From positions 134,167,318 through 134,231,317 of the forward strand of contig NC_071392.1 of NCBI RefSeq assembly GCF_022682495.2: a DNA stretch of 64,000 nucleotides, given 5' to 3'. Every line of letters begins with the position of its first letter. Within the stretch, counting starts at the first letter, position 1. This document shows, one piece after another, positions 22,198 to 32,889 of the stretch. The position numbers were made by a program, and so were the translations under genes. Origin of the DNA: Desmodus rotundus (taxonomy: Eukaryota; Chordata; Mammalia; Chiroptera; Phyllostomidae). Below the pieces are notes generated by a model. The model ran no database searches. It was not told the DNA's origin and saw only the letters and a list, made by a program, of their open reading frames with translations.

Positions 22198-22520
22198 TTT
22201 TTTTTTTAAATATCATTTTATTGTTGTTCAATTACAGTTGTCTGCATTTACTTCCCTCCACTCCCCTCCTCCACCCCAGTCATCACCACCTCCCTCTTCT
22301 GTTTCCACCACCCCCTTGGTTTTTGTCCATGTGTCCTTTATACTTGTTCCTGAAAACCCTTCTCCCCACTATCCCTTCCCACCTCCACTCTGGTTATTGT
22401 AATATTGTTCTTAATTTCAATGTCTCTGGTTATGTTTTTCTTACTTGTTTGTTTTGTTGATTAGGTTCCAGTTAAAGGTGAGATCATATGGCATTTGTTC
22501 CTCACTGCCTGGCTTATTTT
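22198..22520 (-). mobile_element. 5'-truncated L1, ORF2 end plus 3' UTR
   Basis: Poly-T then TTATTGTTGTTCAATTACAG, C-rich DNA, GTCCATGTGTCCTTTATAC, CTCTGGTTATG and GGTGAGATCATATGGCATTTG: the antisense of the last codons of ORF2 and the whole 3' UTR. GAGAATCAGGA is duplicated at 22187-22197 and 22521-22531. Confidence 0.9.
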
Positions 22521-22699
22521 GAGAATCAGGAATTTTTAAAAGCTCAAAGGAGCTCAAGATGGATGAGAAATAAAAAGAGGTAATTGGATTTATATGAACA
22601 CAAAATTAGGGAGTGGAGTCAGTATAAGAATGAAATCATAGGAGAAGAGAGAAACAAGTTGGTTGCTAGCTCTAGGAGGAGCTAGAGTCTAAAGAATGT

Positions 22700-23600
22700 T
22701 TGGTGATGTTTTATTCACATAAAATCTCAAACTTGCAGAAAGGTTGCAAAAATAATACAGAGAGCCCCCATATACCCGCATTCAGCATATACTGTTTGCT
22801 AACATTTTACCTCATTGCTTTCTCATCCTTTCTCTCTGTTTTTAAGTAATTTTAGTTACAGGCATCATGCCCTCTCTACCTCTAAGTATTTCAGTGTGTA
22901 TTTCCTAAGAACAAGGCTATTATTTTCCATACCAATAGTACAGTTATCAGAATGAGAAATGTCACATAGAAATAATAGTTATCTAACTACATTCCATATT
23001 TAAATTTTAGTAATTATTTGCAAAATATCCTTAATAGGTATTTTTCCTCCATTCTGGGTCCAAATCAAGATTGTGCATTTCATTTAGTTGTAATGTTTCT
23101 TTGGTTCCCTTGAATCCAGAACAATTTCTAAGCCTTTCTTTGTCTTTCATGACATTAACATTTTTGAGGAGCACAGACTATTTTACAGAATGTCTCTCAA
23201 TGTGGGTTTGATAATCTTATTCAAAATTTGATCAAGTTTACTAATTTTTTTCAGGAATACCTGAGAAGTGATGTTATGTTCTTCTCAGGGCATCATATAA
23301 GGAGGCATGCGATATGTTTAGTCCCCTTATTAGGGGTATGAATTAGATAACTTGGCAAGGTGATGCCTACTGTGTTTCTCCCCTGTAAAAGTAGCCATTT
23401 TCCTTCTATAATTAGTAATTTGTGAACATATACTTTGAGACTATATAAATACCCTGTTTCCCATTAGATAATGACCTACTAGTTTTAGTATACATTGATG
23501 ATTTTTGCCTGAATCAATTATTACTATGTTTATAAAATGTGATTTTTTCCCAGAAAAATTGTCCCTTCTGCATTTATTAGTTGGTTTATTATTATAAGGA
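22700..23600 (-). mobile_element. Ancient L1M 3'-region
   Basis: Long, recognisable antisense order of an old mammalian L1 3' region: AAAGGTTGCAAAAATAATAC, CCCATATACCCGCATTCAG, CTTCAGTGTG-like TTTCAGTGTGTATTTCC, GGGTCCAAATCAAGATTGTG, AGCCTTTCTTTGTCTTTC, GAAGTGATGTTATGTTCTTC and TTTGAGACTATATAAATACC. Non-coding. Confidence 0.6.
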
Positions 23601-23613
23601 AGAACTCTCCATT

Positions 23614-23640
23614 TATGTATGTATGTATGTATGTATGTAT
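23614..23640. repeat. (ATGT)n microsatellite
   Basis: About 6.5 tandem ATGT units, followed by TATATATG. Confidence 0.9.
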
Positions 23641-24389
23641 ATATGTATATTATTGTGGATAAGGAAGTTTTTCTAAAAAAATAATGTGGGAAGATTGGAC
23701 TTTCTTATAGATGGAATGAAAAGAGCTAATGGGTAAGGTAGAGCATATAGGGGATAATTAAAACAAGCAACCAAGTCTAAAGAAGGGGTGGGATTAAGAG
23801 TGCAGATTGAAGGAGCTGTCCTGGGCAGGTGTGGGAACTATGCAATCTCAAACCTGAAAGAAAATTTATATCTGATGCCTCTCATTGCTTACATGAAATA
23901 TATGGTAATGTCAGCCACATATGTGCCTGATTTGCTGAAAATGTCATAATCCCTGCCCTTAAGTCACTGGTGAGATGAACAATAATTTCAATACCAAATA
24001 CTGTGGTAAGCATTAGGTATAGGTCCACAATACCACATCCCAAACCCTTGAGGCCAGAGGTATTATGGAATCTAGAATGGCAGGCAATATCATACATATA
24101 CCATACTTTATGCAATATCTCCAGCAGGAATCTGGGGCAGCATGCAGTGATCACACCCAATTTGTATTTCTTAAATGAAGTCAATATTTCTAAAGTGAAG
24201 TATGAGTTTTTACACTGACTATGAATTGTTTCATGTCAGTTTAGATTAGATAGATTAGGCTACCAAAAATGTTTGCATCAAAATTACAAAAAGAAGTTTT
24301 GATTTTTAGAGCATTTGCATTTCTGAACTATGCATGAAGGAATGTGGACCCGTATAGACAGTCCTATAACAGCAAGTACTTCCAACTCA
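23641..24389. other. Unassigned DNA
   Basis: No gene or named repeat. The 100-codon minus-strand frame at 23882-24184 has no recognisable domain. Confidence 0.5.
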
Positions 24390-25640
24390 AGAAGTCAAGG
24401 AAGCATTGCAAAGGGGATGATGCTTGAACAAAGTCTTGAAAACAGTGTAGGCTTTTAGATTAGCAAAAAATGGGAATTAGAGGTGGGATAGAAGAAAGGA
24501 CATTCCAAATAGAGTGAAGAATTTGAGCAAAGTTAGGAAAGTCTCTGGCTTGAGTGGTAATTATTGGTAATCTCAGGACACAGGCTGGTGGGAGGGAATA
24601 GAAAAAAAGTCAAGCTGGGTTGGAACCTGAACACCAAGCCCTCTGAACATCATTTTCAAGGTTTGAAACTTTATTATACCATCAGTGGGGAGTGGCATGG
24701 TCACATCTCTGCTGTTGTTAGGTGAAACTAATTGGGTTTCTTCCCAGTGCCAGTGCAGAGGACTGATTGGAGTGGGGAGACTAAGGCAGAGAGACCATTG
24801 CAGTAGTGGAGCACAGATTTTTTTAAATATCTTTTTTTATTGTTCAAGTACAATTTTCTGCCTTTTCCCCCCTCCCCTGCCCAGCCCCCTAGCCCTCCCC
24901 ACCTCCCTCCCATTTCCACTCCCCCCAACTCCAGCCATCCCCACTTCCCACCCTTGATCCTATCCCCCGTTGGTTTTGTCCATGTGTACTTTATAGATGT
25001 TCCTGCAATCCCTTCACCCTTTTCCCCTTAAATTCCCTCCCCTTTCCCCTCTGTTCACTGTCAGCCTGTTCTCAATTTCAGTGTCTTTGGTTATATTTTT
25101 CTTGTTTGTTCGTTTTGTTGATTAGGTTCCTGTTAAAGGTGAGATCATATGGTACTTATCTTTCACTGCCTGGCTTATTTCGCTTAACATAATGCTTTCC
25201 AGTTCCATCCATGCTGTCACAAAGGGTAGGAGCTCCTTCTTTCTTTCTGCTGCATAGAATTCCATTGTGTAAATGTCCCATAGTTTTTTCATCCACTCAT
25301 TTACTGATGGGCACCTAGGTTGCTTCCAGCACTTGGCTATTGTAAATTGTACTGCTATGAACATTGTAGTGCATAGGTTCTTTTGCATTGGTGTTTCAGG
25401 GTTCTTAGGATATAATCCTAGCACAGATTTGATGAGAGCTGGTGCAAGCCCAGCCATGGGGAGAAAGGAGATGTTAGAGCCAAGAATGAGTGGTTTTGAA
25501 GGCCAAATTAGAATCAGTGGGACCTGAATAATTGAATAGAGAGGGTAGAGTACAGGGAGATTCAAAGATTGGCTCCATGATGAACCTGGAGTATAGAGAG
25601 CAGGACATTATGTTGAGTAATGAAAACTGAGAGCTCAGGT
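24390..25640. repeat. Possible old mammalian interspersed repeat, split by an L1
   Basis: Phrases such as GATGATGCTTGAACAAAGTC, AAGGACATTCCAAATAGAG, GGCATGGTCACATCTCTG, CATTGCAGTAGTGGAG and, beyond the L1, GAAAGGAGATGTTAGAG and GGTTTTGAAGGCCAAATTAG resemble a widespread old repeat whose family I cannot name. An L1 insertion occupies 24821-25419. Confidence 0.35.
24821..25419 (-). mobile_element. 5'-truncated L1, ORF2 end plus 3' UTR
   Basis: Antisense 3' UTR (TTTATTGTTCAAGTACAATT, CCATGTGTACTTTATAGATG, GTGTCTTTGGTTATATTTTTC) followed by the antisense ORF2 end up to GTTCTTAGGATATAATCC. AGCACAGATTT is duplicated at 24810-24820 and 25420-25430. About 600 bp remain. The minus-strand frame at 25122-25565 encodes the ORF2 tail KNPETPMQKNLCTTMFIAVQ before crossing into flanking DNA. 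Confidence 0.9.
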
Positions 25641-25669
25641 ATTCACCTGCCAGGGCTTATACCACAGTT

Positions 25670-25830
25670 CTAACTTCCTACCTGTGAGAATTGCAGCAAA
25701 GAACTTACTTAGCCTTCTCATTCTCTGCAAATGGAAATAATAACAACTTTCTGAAAGGATAATAGTGTGGCTTAAGTGAGTTAATCCATATAAATACTGA
25801 TCACAGGACCTGACACATAGGAAACATACC
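25670..25830 (-). repeat. MIR SINE fragment
   Basis: AGAACTTACTTAGCCTTCTC, TCTGCAAATGGAAATAATAAC, GTGGCTTAAGTGAGTTAATCC and CAGGACCTGACACATAGGAA fit the antisense MIR order. Confidence 0.6.
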
Positions 25831-26393
25831 ACAAATATTTCCAAATTTTCTTGATGATTTTGATGGTGATGGCATTGAGTGAGTTAGAGATCCTAAAAAG
25901 ATGTTTCAATTCTGGAATTGTCTATAGATGGACTTGTAATTATAGGGTCATTACAGGAAAGTTTCTCATTTGTACCTCTTTGAATATTTGATATCCCTTG
26001 TTTCTTCCAAAAAAATTATGCAGAGTAAAACAAGACCCTGGCAACATTCTTCAAGGTCTGATAACAGAAAGATGTTTCCTGGTTTTAAGATAAGATATAT
26101 ACTCTATCCCTATGTTTCTTATGAGTACTTTTAAGAAACAATCAATCTCCAAAACACTGCTATTAACTGGAGGGAAAGGGGCTCTAGAGTGGGTGAGGGC
26201 TGTAGGCTATAGGTTGAAGGTGCAGTGAAATAATAAAATACTGCTCATGGATAAAATTTTATCAAGGTAAAATAAAAAAAACTGGTCAGAGATATATTCA
26301 AAATGGTATTGATTAATATGGCAGATATTAAAGGATGATTTTGAATTTAAATCTGATTGGAGAGCTGCTTGTCAATTAGGCTTTCACAAGAAG
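25831..26393. other. Unassigned DNA
   Basis: No gene or repeat recognised. Confidence 0.5.
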
Positions 26394-26402
26394 CTTTGTG
26401 TG

Positions 26403-26880
26403 ATCATATAGTATTTGTCTTTCACTGCCTGGCTTATTTCACTTAGTACAATGCTCTCCAGATCCATCCATGCTGTTGCAAAGGGTAGGAGCTCCTTTTT
26501 TCTGCTGTGTAGTATTACATCATGTAAATGTACCATAGTTTTTAATCAACAAAACAAACAAGCAAACAAACCAGACAAACAAACAAGCAAACCAAACAAG
26601 CCAAATATAACCAGAGACATTGAAATTAAGAACAAACTGATAGTGACCAGTTTGGGTGATGGAAGGGAGTAATGGGGGGAAAAGGGAAAGGGTTTTCAGG
26701 AACATGTATAAAGGACACATGGACAAAATCAAAGGGGGGTAGGATCAAGGGTGGGAAGTAGGGATGGCTGGGGTTGGGGGGAGTGGTGGGAGGAAAATGG
26801 AGACAACTGTACTTGAATGATAAAAAATGTGGAAAAAAATAAATAAATGGAATAAAGCTAAAAAAAGACAAAAAAAAAAC
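26403..26880 (+). mobile_element. 5'-inverted L1 (twin-primed)
   Basis: The first 140 bp are antisense ORF2 tail (CACTGCCTGGCTTATTTCAC, ATCCATGCTGTTGCAAAGGG). At about 26540 it flips to sense 3' UTR: AATCAACAAAACAAACAAGC, AACCAGAGACATTGAAATTAAG, GGACACATGGACAAAATC, GGAGACAACTGTACTTGAATG and an A-rich tail. CTTTGTGTG at 26394-26402 and 26893-26901 is the probable target duplication. Confidence 0.85.
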
Positions 26881-26901
26881 AAGAAAAAGACACTTTGTGT
26901 G

Positions 26902-27530
26902 GCTTGGCCTCTTTAAATTATTTAAAAGAATTGCTTTGTCATATATATATAAAATTGTACTCCTTCCTATCAAGAAGTGTCCAGCTTTCCTGAGCTTATG
27001 TCAGATGACTTGATGTTCAGCTCTCTCTGACATAGAGATGTGCTCGAAGCCTTGTGAGCATCCTTCAGAAAGTGTTTGTTGCAGGGAAATGGGGAGCATT
27101 AATAACATATTTATCAAGATGTGTTGGCCATGTAACTTAAGCAAACTGATGAAAACCTTCAAAAATTACTGACCACAATCACGTTCTTAATGAAGAAAGA
27201 GTTGCAATTGCTGAGACTCTAGGTAGAAAATTCAAGTGCAGATTGAGAGACACGTGAGAAAATGTCTCTGTGGCAATTAGGCTCTATATGTATTGAGTTA
27301 CATAAACTTATAAACATTATAATAAAAAATGTTATCTAAAAATAAATAAATTTAAAAAACTAATGTTATCTATAAAACATTTCTCTTATGTATTTCTCTT
27401 ATGTGCCATCTTGATTTAGCAGTTGTTTTTTTTTTTAAATCTTGCCTCACTTTAAGCAAACTGTTCTGTACTTGGAAGACTCAGATATCCTAAGTGCATA
27501 TAATGAAAAACTTCTGATATAAAGTACCAT
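26902..27530. other. Unassigned DNA
   Basis: No gene or named repeat. TA-rich at 26940-26955 and an A-rich patch at 27325-27360. Confidence 0.5.
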
Positions 27531-27797
27531 TATCATATTTTCTTTTTTAAAAAATTTTTTATTGTTATTTAATTACAGTTGTATGCCTTTTCTCCCCATC
27601 CCTCCACCCCACCCCAGCTAAACCCACCTCCCTCCCCCACCTCCACCCTCCCCCTTGGTTTTGTCCATGTGTACTTTATAGTAGTTCCTGTAATCCCCTC
27701 TTCCCACTGTCCCCCCCCCCCCCCCCGCGGCTACTGTTAGATTGTTCTTAACTTCAATGTCTCTGGTTATATTTTGTTTGCTTTTTTCTTCTATTGA

Positions 27798-28397
27798 TTA
27801 TGTTCCAGTTAAAGGTGAGATCATATGGTATCTGTCCCTCACCGCCTGGCTTATTTCACTTAGCATAATGCTCTCCAGTTCCATCCATGCTGTTGCAAAG
27901 GGTATAAGCTCCTTCTTTCTCTCTGCTGCATAGAATTCCATTGTGTAAATATACCATAGTTTTTGGATCCACTCGTTTGCTGATGGGCATTTAGGTTGCT
28001 TCCAGTACTTGGCTATTGTAAATTGTGCTGCTATGAACATTGGGGTGCATAGGTTCTTTTGGATTGGTGTTTCAGGATTCTTAGGGTATAATCCCAGCAG
28101 CGGAATTGCTGGGTCAAAGGGCAGTTCCATTTTTAGTTTTCTGAGGAAATTCCTTACTGTTTTCCATAGTGGCCTCACCAGTCTGCATTCCCACCAACAG
28201 TGCACTAGGGTTCCCTTTTCACCGCATCCTGTCCAACATTTGTTTGTGGATTTGTTTATGCTGGCCACTCTGACTGGTGTGAGATGGTACCTCATTGTGG
28301 TTTTAATTTGCATCTCTCTGATGGCTAGTGATTCTGAGCATCTTTTCATATGTCTCTGGGCCCTCTGTATGTCTTCCTTGGAGAAGTGTGTGTTCAA
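27798..28397 (-). pseudogene. L1 ORF2 C-terminus, decayed
   Basis: 199 codons from [19 protein letters not shown] to the natural ORF2 end ISPLTGT and stop. It includes the C-terminal cysteine region ([19 protein letters not shown]). It shares the frame of the preceding block, cut off by the TGA at about 28446. This is the most complete ORF2 C-terminus in the window. Confidence 0.85.
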
Positions 28398-28445
28398 GTC
28401 CTTTGCCCATTTTTTAATTGGGTTGTTTGTCTTCCTGGAGTGGAG

Positions 28446-29261
28446 TCATGTGAGTTCTTTATATATTTTGGAAATCAGGCCCTTGTCTGAGCTATCATTG
28501 GCAAATATGTTTTCCCATACTGTTGGTTCTCTTTGTAATTTGGTGCTATTTTCTTTAGCCTTGCAGAAACTTTTTATTTTGATGAGGCCCCATTTGTTTA
28601 TTCTTTCCTTTATGTCCCTTGCTTTAGGGGACATGTCTGTGAGGATGTTGCTGTGTGGAATGTCTGAGATTTTCCTGCCAAAGTTTTCCTTGAGGACTTT
28701 TATGGCGTTACGACTTATATTTAAGTCTTTTATCCATCTTGAGTTTATTTTTCTGTATGGCATAAGTTGGTGATCAAGTTTCATTTTTTTGCACGTAGCT
28801 GTCCAGATCTCCCAACACCATCTGTTGAAGAGGCTGTTTTTGCTCCATTTTATGCTCCTGCCTCCTTTGTCAAATATGAATTGACCGTAAAGACTTGAGT
28901 TTATTTCTGGGCTCTCTGTTCTGTTCCATTGGTCTATGTGCCTGTTTTTATACCAGTACCAGGCTGTTTTGATTACAGTGGCCTTGTAATACAGTTTGAT
29001 ATGAGGTATTGTGATCCCTCCTGCTTTGTTCTTCTTCCTCAAAATTACTGGAGCTATTCGGGGTCATTTATGGTTCCATATAAATTTCTGAAATGTTTGT
29101 TCTATATCTGTGAAATATGTCATGGGTACTCTAATAGGGATTGCATTGAATCTATAAATAGCTTTGGGTAGTATGGCCATTTTGATGATGTGAATTCTTC
29201 CAATCCATGAGCATGGTACATGCTTCCATTTGTTGGTGTCTTCCTTAAGTTCTTTCTTCAA
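28446..29261 (-). pseudogene. L1 ORF2 middle/C-terminal part, decayed
   Basis: Two blocks in one frame (29064-29261, 28446-29042) separated by an in-frame stop near 29045. They carry [36 protein letters not shown], then [18 protein letters not shown] and [20 protein letters not shown]. The frame ends at a TGA near 28446, just before the next block. Confidence 0.85.
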
Positions 29262-30337
29262 TGTTGTGTAGTTTTCCGAGTACGGTCTTTTACCTCCTTG
29301 GTTAGGTTGATTCCTAGGTACTTTATTTTTCTTGTTGCTATATCAAATGGGATTTTTTTCCTGATTTCTGTTTCTGCAGTTTCATTGTTGGTGTACAGGA
29401 ATGCCTTTGATTTCTGGGTATTGACTTTGTATCCAGCTGTTTTGCCAAATTCATTTATTAGGTCGAGTAGTTTTTTGGTGGAGTCTATAGGATTTTCCAT
29501 GTACACTATCATGTCATCTACAAACAGTGACAGTTTCATTTCCTCCTTTCCAGTTTGGATGCCTTTTATTTCTATTTCTTGTCTGATTGCTGTGGCAAGG
29601 ACTTCCAATACTATGTTCAATAGGAGTGGTGAGAGAGGGCATCCTTGTCTTGTTCCTGATCTTAGTGGGAAAGCTCTAACTTTTTGTCCACTGAGTATGA
29701 TGTTGGCTGTAGGTCTCTCATATATGGCCTTTATTATGTTGAGGAATGCTCCCTCTATTCCCACTTTGCTGAGTGTTTTTATCAGAAATGGGTGCTGTAT
29801 CTTATCAAATGCTTTTTCCTCATCTATTGATATGATCATGTGATTTTCGTCTTTGCTGTTGTTGATGTGATGTATTGTGTTTATTGATTTGCAAATATTG
29901 TACCATCCTTGCATCCCTGGGATGAATCCCACTTGGTCATGGTGGATGATCTTTTTAATGTATTGCTGGATGCGGTTTGCCAATATTTTGTTGAGAATTT
30001 TTGCATCTATGTTCATCAGAGATATTGGCCTGAAGTTTTCTTTCTTCGTTGTGTCTTTATCTGGTTTTGGGATTAGGATGATGCTGGCTTCATAAAAAGA
30101 GTTTGGGAATCTTCCATCAGTTTGGATTTTTTCGAATAGTCTGTGAAGGATAGGGGTTAGCTCTTCCTTAAATGCTTTGTAGAATTCTCCTGTGAAACCA
30201 TCTGGTCCAGGGCTTTTGTGTGTTGGGAGTTTTTTGATGACTGCTTCAATTTTGTCTGCTGTTATTGGTCTGTTCAGGTTTTCTGCTTCTTCTTCATTCA
30301 GTTTTGGAAGATTATATTTTTCTAGAAATGTGTTGTC
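29258..30337 (-). pseudogene. L1 ORF2 reverse transcriptase region, decayed
   Basis: The first Met is at 30016, but the frame is open back to about 30337, where L1 homology begins. It includes [20 protein letters not shown] upstream, then RT motif A as [10 protein letters not shown] (an A-to-E change from the usual IDAEKAFD), motif [12 protein letters not shown], and motif C as LFVDDMI, where L1 normally has FADD; the catalytic aspartates remain. The frame breaks near 29286, where one base is missing compared with the copy at 11.35 kb. ORF2 normally makes the cDNA at the target site in the nucleus. This copy cannot do so. Confidence 0.85.
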
Positions 30338-30344
30338 TCACCTG

Positions 30345-30620
30345 TGGGAAAAAGAGAAAGGGGGGAAGAAAAAAAAAAGAAGGGAAGGAGGGAAAAAGGA
30401 AATAGAAAAGGAGGAAAGGAAGGAAGGAAGAAGGAATAAAGAAAGATCGGAGGCAAGATAAGAAGGAATTTTAACAAAAATTAAAACATGGGAATAGATA
30501 AAACAAGGCAGGAAGAAGGCATAAAAAAGGTAAAGGATGGGAGGAAGAAGGGATAAAAAAAAAAAAGGAAGGAAGAAGGAATTCAATGGGGAAAGGAGGA
30601 AAGGGAAAAAAAAAATCTTT
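30345..30620 (-). repeat. Pyrimidine-rich block between L1 leader and ORF2
   Basis: On the plus strand this is nearly all A and G, with recurring GGAAGAAGG.ATAAA-like units (near 30430, 30510, 30545 and 30570) and three long A-runs. On the minus strand it is a long polypyrimidine tract ending TTTTTCCCACAG directly before the ORF2 homology. Confidence 0.75.
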
Positions 30621-31674
30621 CTGCTGGCTTTAAACCGGTCAGGTTAGTTCTGCTGGTCGTCCTGTCTGTCGAATGGGAGGGGGTGGTTGGAGGGATTGGT
30701 TTCACTTTTCTCCCTTCCTGCACCACACTCTTCGCTGTTGTTCAGCCTGCAGTCTCCCCTAGCCCTGCAGCTCCCCTCTGCTGGGTGTTCTGCCTTTGTG
30801 CTAGAGAGCTAGTAGGCCCTGCAGGACTCTGTGCGCATGTGTTAGGAAGGGGTTGTAGGTATGGTCCCTGGCAGGCAGTCAGGCCGTTGATCAGCCAATC
30901 CAGCCGCTTTGTGCTTGGGTTTCGCGCAGCCGGCGGATCCAGCGACTTTTTGCTAGGGATGCGAGCAGCAGGCCGATCCAGCCGCCCTCGGCTTGAGTCT
31001 CTAGGGCAGGCTGGGCCGCCCTGGGACTGAGTCACGTGGCACTCGGGTCCGCTGTTTTTGTCCTGTGGGTGGAGCAGCTAGCCTCTGCTCCAGATGCTCT
31101 CCCACCTGAGGTTTCAGGTGTGGGCGCCCCTCCGGGGTTTCATGTGTGGGCCACCAGTTTGCTAATCTGCGTGCGTGCAACCGGGCCTCAGGTGAGCGTT
31201 GGGGCTGCCTATCCTGCTCTCGCAGTCAAGGGGCGGAGGGGGAGGGGCGCCAGGGGCCGCGGCTGCTGCCGAGAGTTCTCTAACTAGCCCCTGAGTGCCT
31301 CTATTTTCTTTTTCTTTTTGAGAAATTCTTCCTATTCAAGCCCCCCTGGTCCAAACAAGCACCTGGCTGCTCACAGCTCAGCCTGGCCCTCTCCCAAGAC
31401 TCCTGCAGCAGCCCCTGCGCCTGGGCTGGCGCTTCTGTGGCCCTTGTCCCGCGCGGGTCCTGGGTCCCAGGGACCTTATTGTCCTTAAGCACTCTTCTTA
31501 CCGTCAGATCTTTCAATGTCCTCTATCTTTGGTCTCTGATCTTCATATATGCTGGAATACTGTTGGCTGTCCGCTCTGCTCCTTAGATCAGCTAGGTATT
31601 TCCCAGGCGTTGAGGGGAAGTGGACTCCGCTCTCACCTATGTTGCTGCCATCTTCCCTTCCCATGTGGAGAATC
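30620..31674 (-). promoter_or_regulatory. L1 5' leader (5' UTR promoter region), CpG-rich
   Basis: The region is much richer in G, C and CpG than its surroundings, most strongly at about 30880-31290. Read on the minus strand it starts with AAGATGGCAGC, a YY1-like site in the position where L1 leaders carry one (31647-31654 on the plus strand as GCCATCTT). In L1 the 5' UTR holds an internal pol II promoter. Apparent frames of up to 115 codons here are by-products of GC-rich composition. Activity cannot be judged from sequence. Confidence 0.75.
30897..31020 (-). repeat. 39-bp tandem repeat in the L1 leader, about three copies
   Basis: The core ATCCAGC recurs with exact spacing: AATCCAGCCGC at 30897, GATCCAGCGAC at 30936 and GATCCAGCCGC at 30975. 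Each is followed by a similar CTTgggT/TTGCTAGGG/CTTGAGT segment. A fourth partial unit (GCCGCCCTGGGACTGAGTC) starts near 31015. Confidence 0.7.
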
Positions 31675-31704
31675 TATCATATTTTCTAGAGTTAAGAAAT
31701 GTTT

Positions 31705-31905
31705 GCTCTCTGGCTTGTATGGCTTAGTTGGCTAAAGTGTCATCCTGTAGACTAAAAAGTTGCAGGTTCTATTCCTGGTCAGGGCACATACCCAGGTTGG
31801 TGGTTCGATCCACGAGAAGGCAACCAATTGATGTTTCTCTCAGTCTCTCTCCCTCCCTCCCTTTTTTCCCTTCCTTTGTCTCTCTAAAAGCAATTTAAAA
31901 AATGT
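31705..31905 (+). mobile_element. tRNA-derived SINE (Ves-like, variant head)
   Basis: TATGGCTTAGTTGGCTAAAG resembles a tRNA box A region; then GCAGGTTCTATTCCTGGTCAG (box B-like) and GGGCACATACCCAGG, AGAAGGCAACCAATTGATG, CTCTCTCCCTCCCTCCC and an A-rich end. It lies about 20 bp beyond the target duplication of the 27.5-31.7 kb L1. Confidence 0.8.
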
Positions 31906-32889
31906 CTCAAGTGAGGATTAAAAAAATGTTTGAGAAAAGAATATTTTTTAATTTTAGGATGTAATTCATATATCTATTATATAAAGAAGCCAGTGGGGGC
32001 CCTTGTGTATTCAATATTAACAAATATGTGTTCTCTAAAAAACGAGGTGAAAAAATCACCAGTATGAAGTGCAGATTCTAGGGATAATGAATTATCCTGA
32101 AACATAATCATTTTAGAGGATTACTAATATAGTATAGTAATAGCAAACATATAATACAATGTTATATATTCATATGGATCTATGCATTATGGAGGAAATG
32201 AATTCTTCAGTGGTTCTAATATCAGGGAATTGAAATAAGGCAAAACTTGAATGCTTCTGCAACTATTTGATAATGGAGTTATTACAAAGAACTGAAAGAC
32301 ATCAGAAGAAAAGCTATGTTCAACAAGCACTTTGAACATTTAACTTTTTACATTCTACACAAATAAGTCAATGTTAAGCTAGAATAACCTTTCAAAGTTA
32401 AGTAGTATATTATTTAATAAACTGTTTCTGCTTATTGAAAGTTAAGACAAGACCTGTACAAATGACCCAGTTCAAATAAATAGCACTCTTATTTCCCTTT
32501 TATCTGAAATATCTATGTAAATTTTCTTTTGGTCTTGAATTTGTTTCTTCATTATATTTTGCATGTATAAATAGAACCTAAAAGAGATGAGTTAACATTA
32601 TTGAAATTAATATGAAAACACACACATATGCATGTCAACCAGGAAAAAAAATCAACTTAACTTTTGAGAGCTTTAAGACTATTCTGTAGCACCTAATTTA
32701 AAAATATTGCAGGTGACAGGAGTAGAGTACTTATATTTAAAAATAAATCTCTAATCTTAACAAATCCCAGCAATAAAAAAAGAAACATAAAAGAAGTCTC
32801 AAATAAACGAAGACACTTTTGTTTCTGGGGAGATGGCTAATTTGGGTAATGAGACCTAATTCTCAAACTAGATAATTTAAGGCAATTTA
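31906..32889. other. Unassigned AT-rich DNA
   Basis: No gene or named repeat seen. Confidence 0.5.

Larger units (their letters stand above)
27544..31674 (-). mobile_element. Internally deleted L1: 5' leader joined to the 3' half of ORF2
   Basis: Read on the minus strand: AAGATGGCAGCAAC at the 5' tip (31654), a GC-rich leader to about 30620, a pyrimidine-rich block to about 30345, then ORF2 from just before the reverse-transcriptase domain to its stop at 27798, and the L1 3' UTR to a T/A tail at 27544. ORF1, the inter-ORF region and the ORF2 endonuclease are absent. The 13-bp sequence TATCATATTTTCT lies at 27531-27543 and again at 31675-31687, so the whole 4.1 kb was probably inserted as one piece. 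ORF2 has one frameshift and at least two stops. Confidence 0.85.

Noticed and set aside
28009..28773. 254-codon plus-strand frame
   Set aside because: It is the antisense of L1 ORF2; the minus strand carries the real ORF2 text.
30683..31287. Frames of 83-115 codons in GC-rich DNA
   Set aside because: They lie in the L1 5' leader, antisense to the element, where stop codons are rare because of base composition.
31970..32000. CTATTATATAAAGAAGCC, resembling the start of bat Helitrons
   Set aside because: Only a dozen bases are similar, and no matching 3' hairpin and CTAG end was found.
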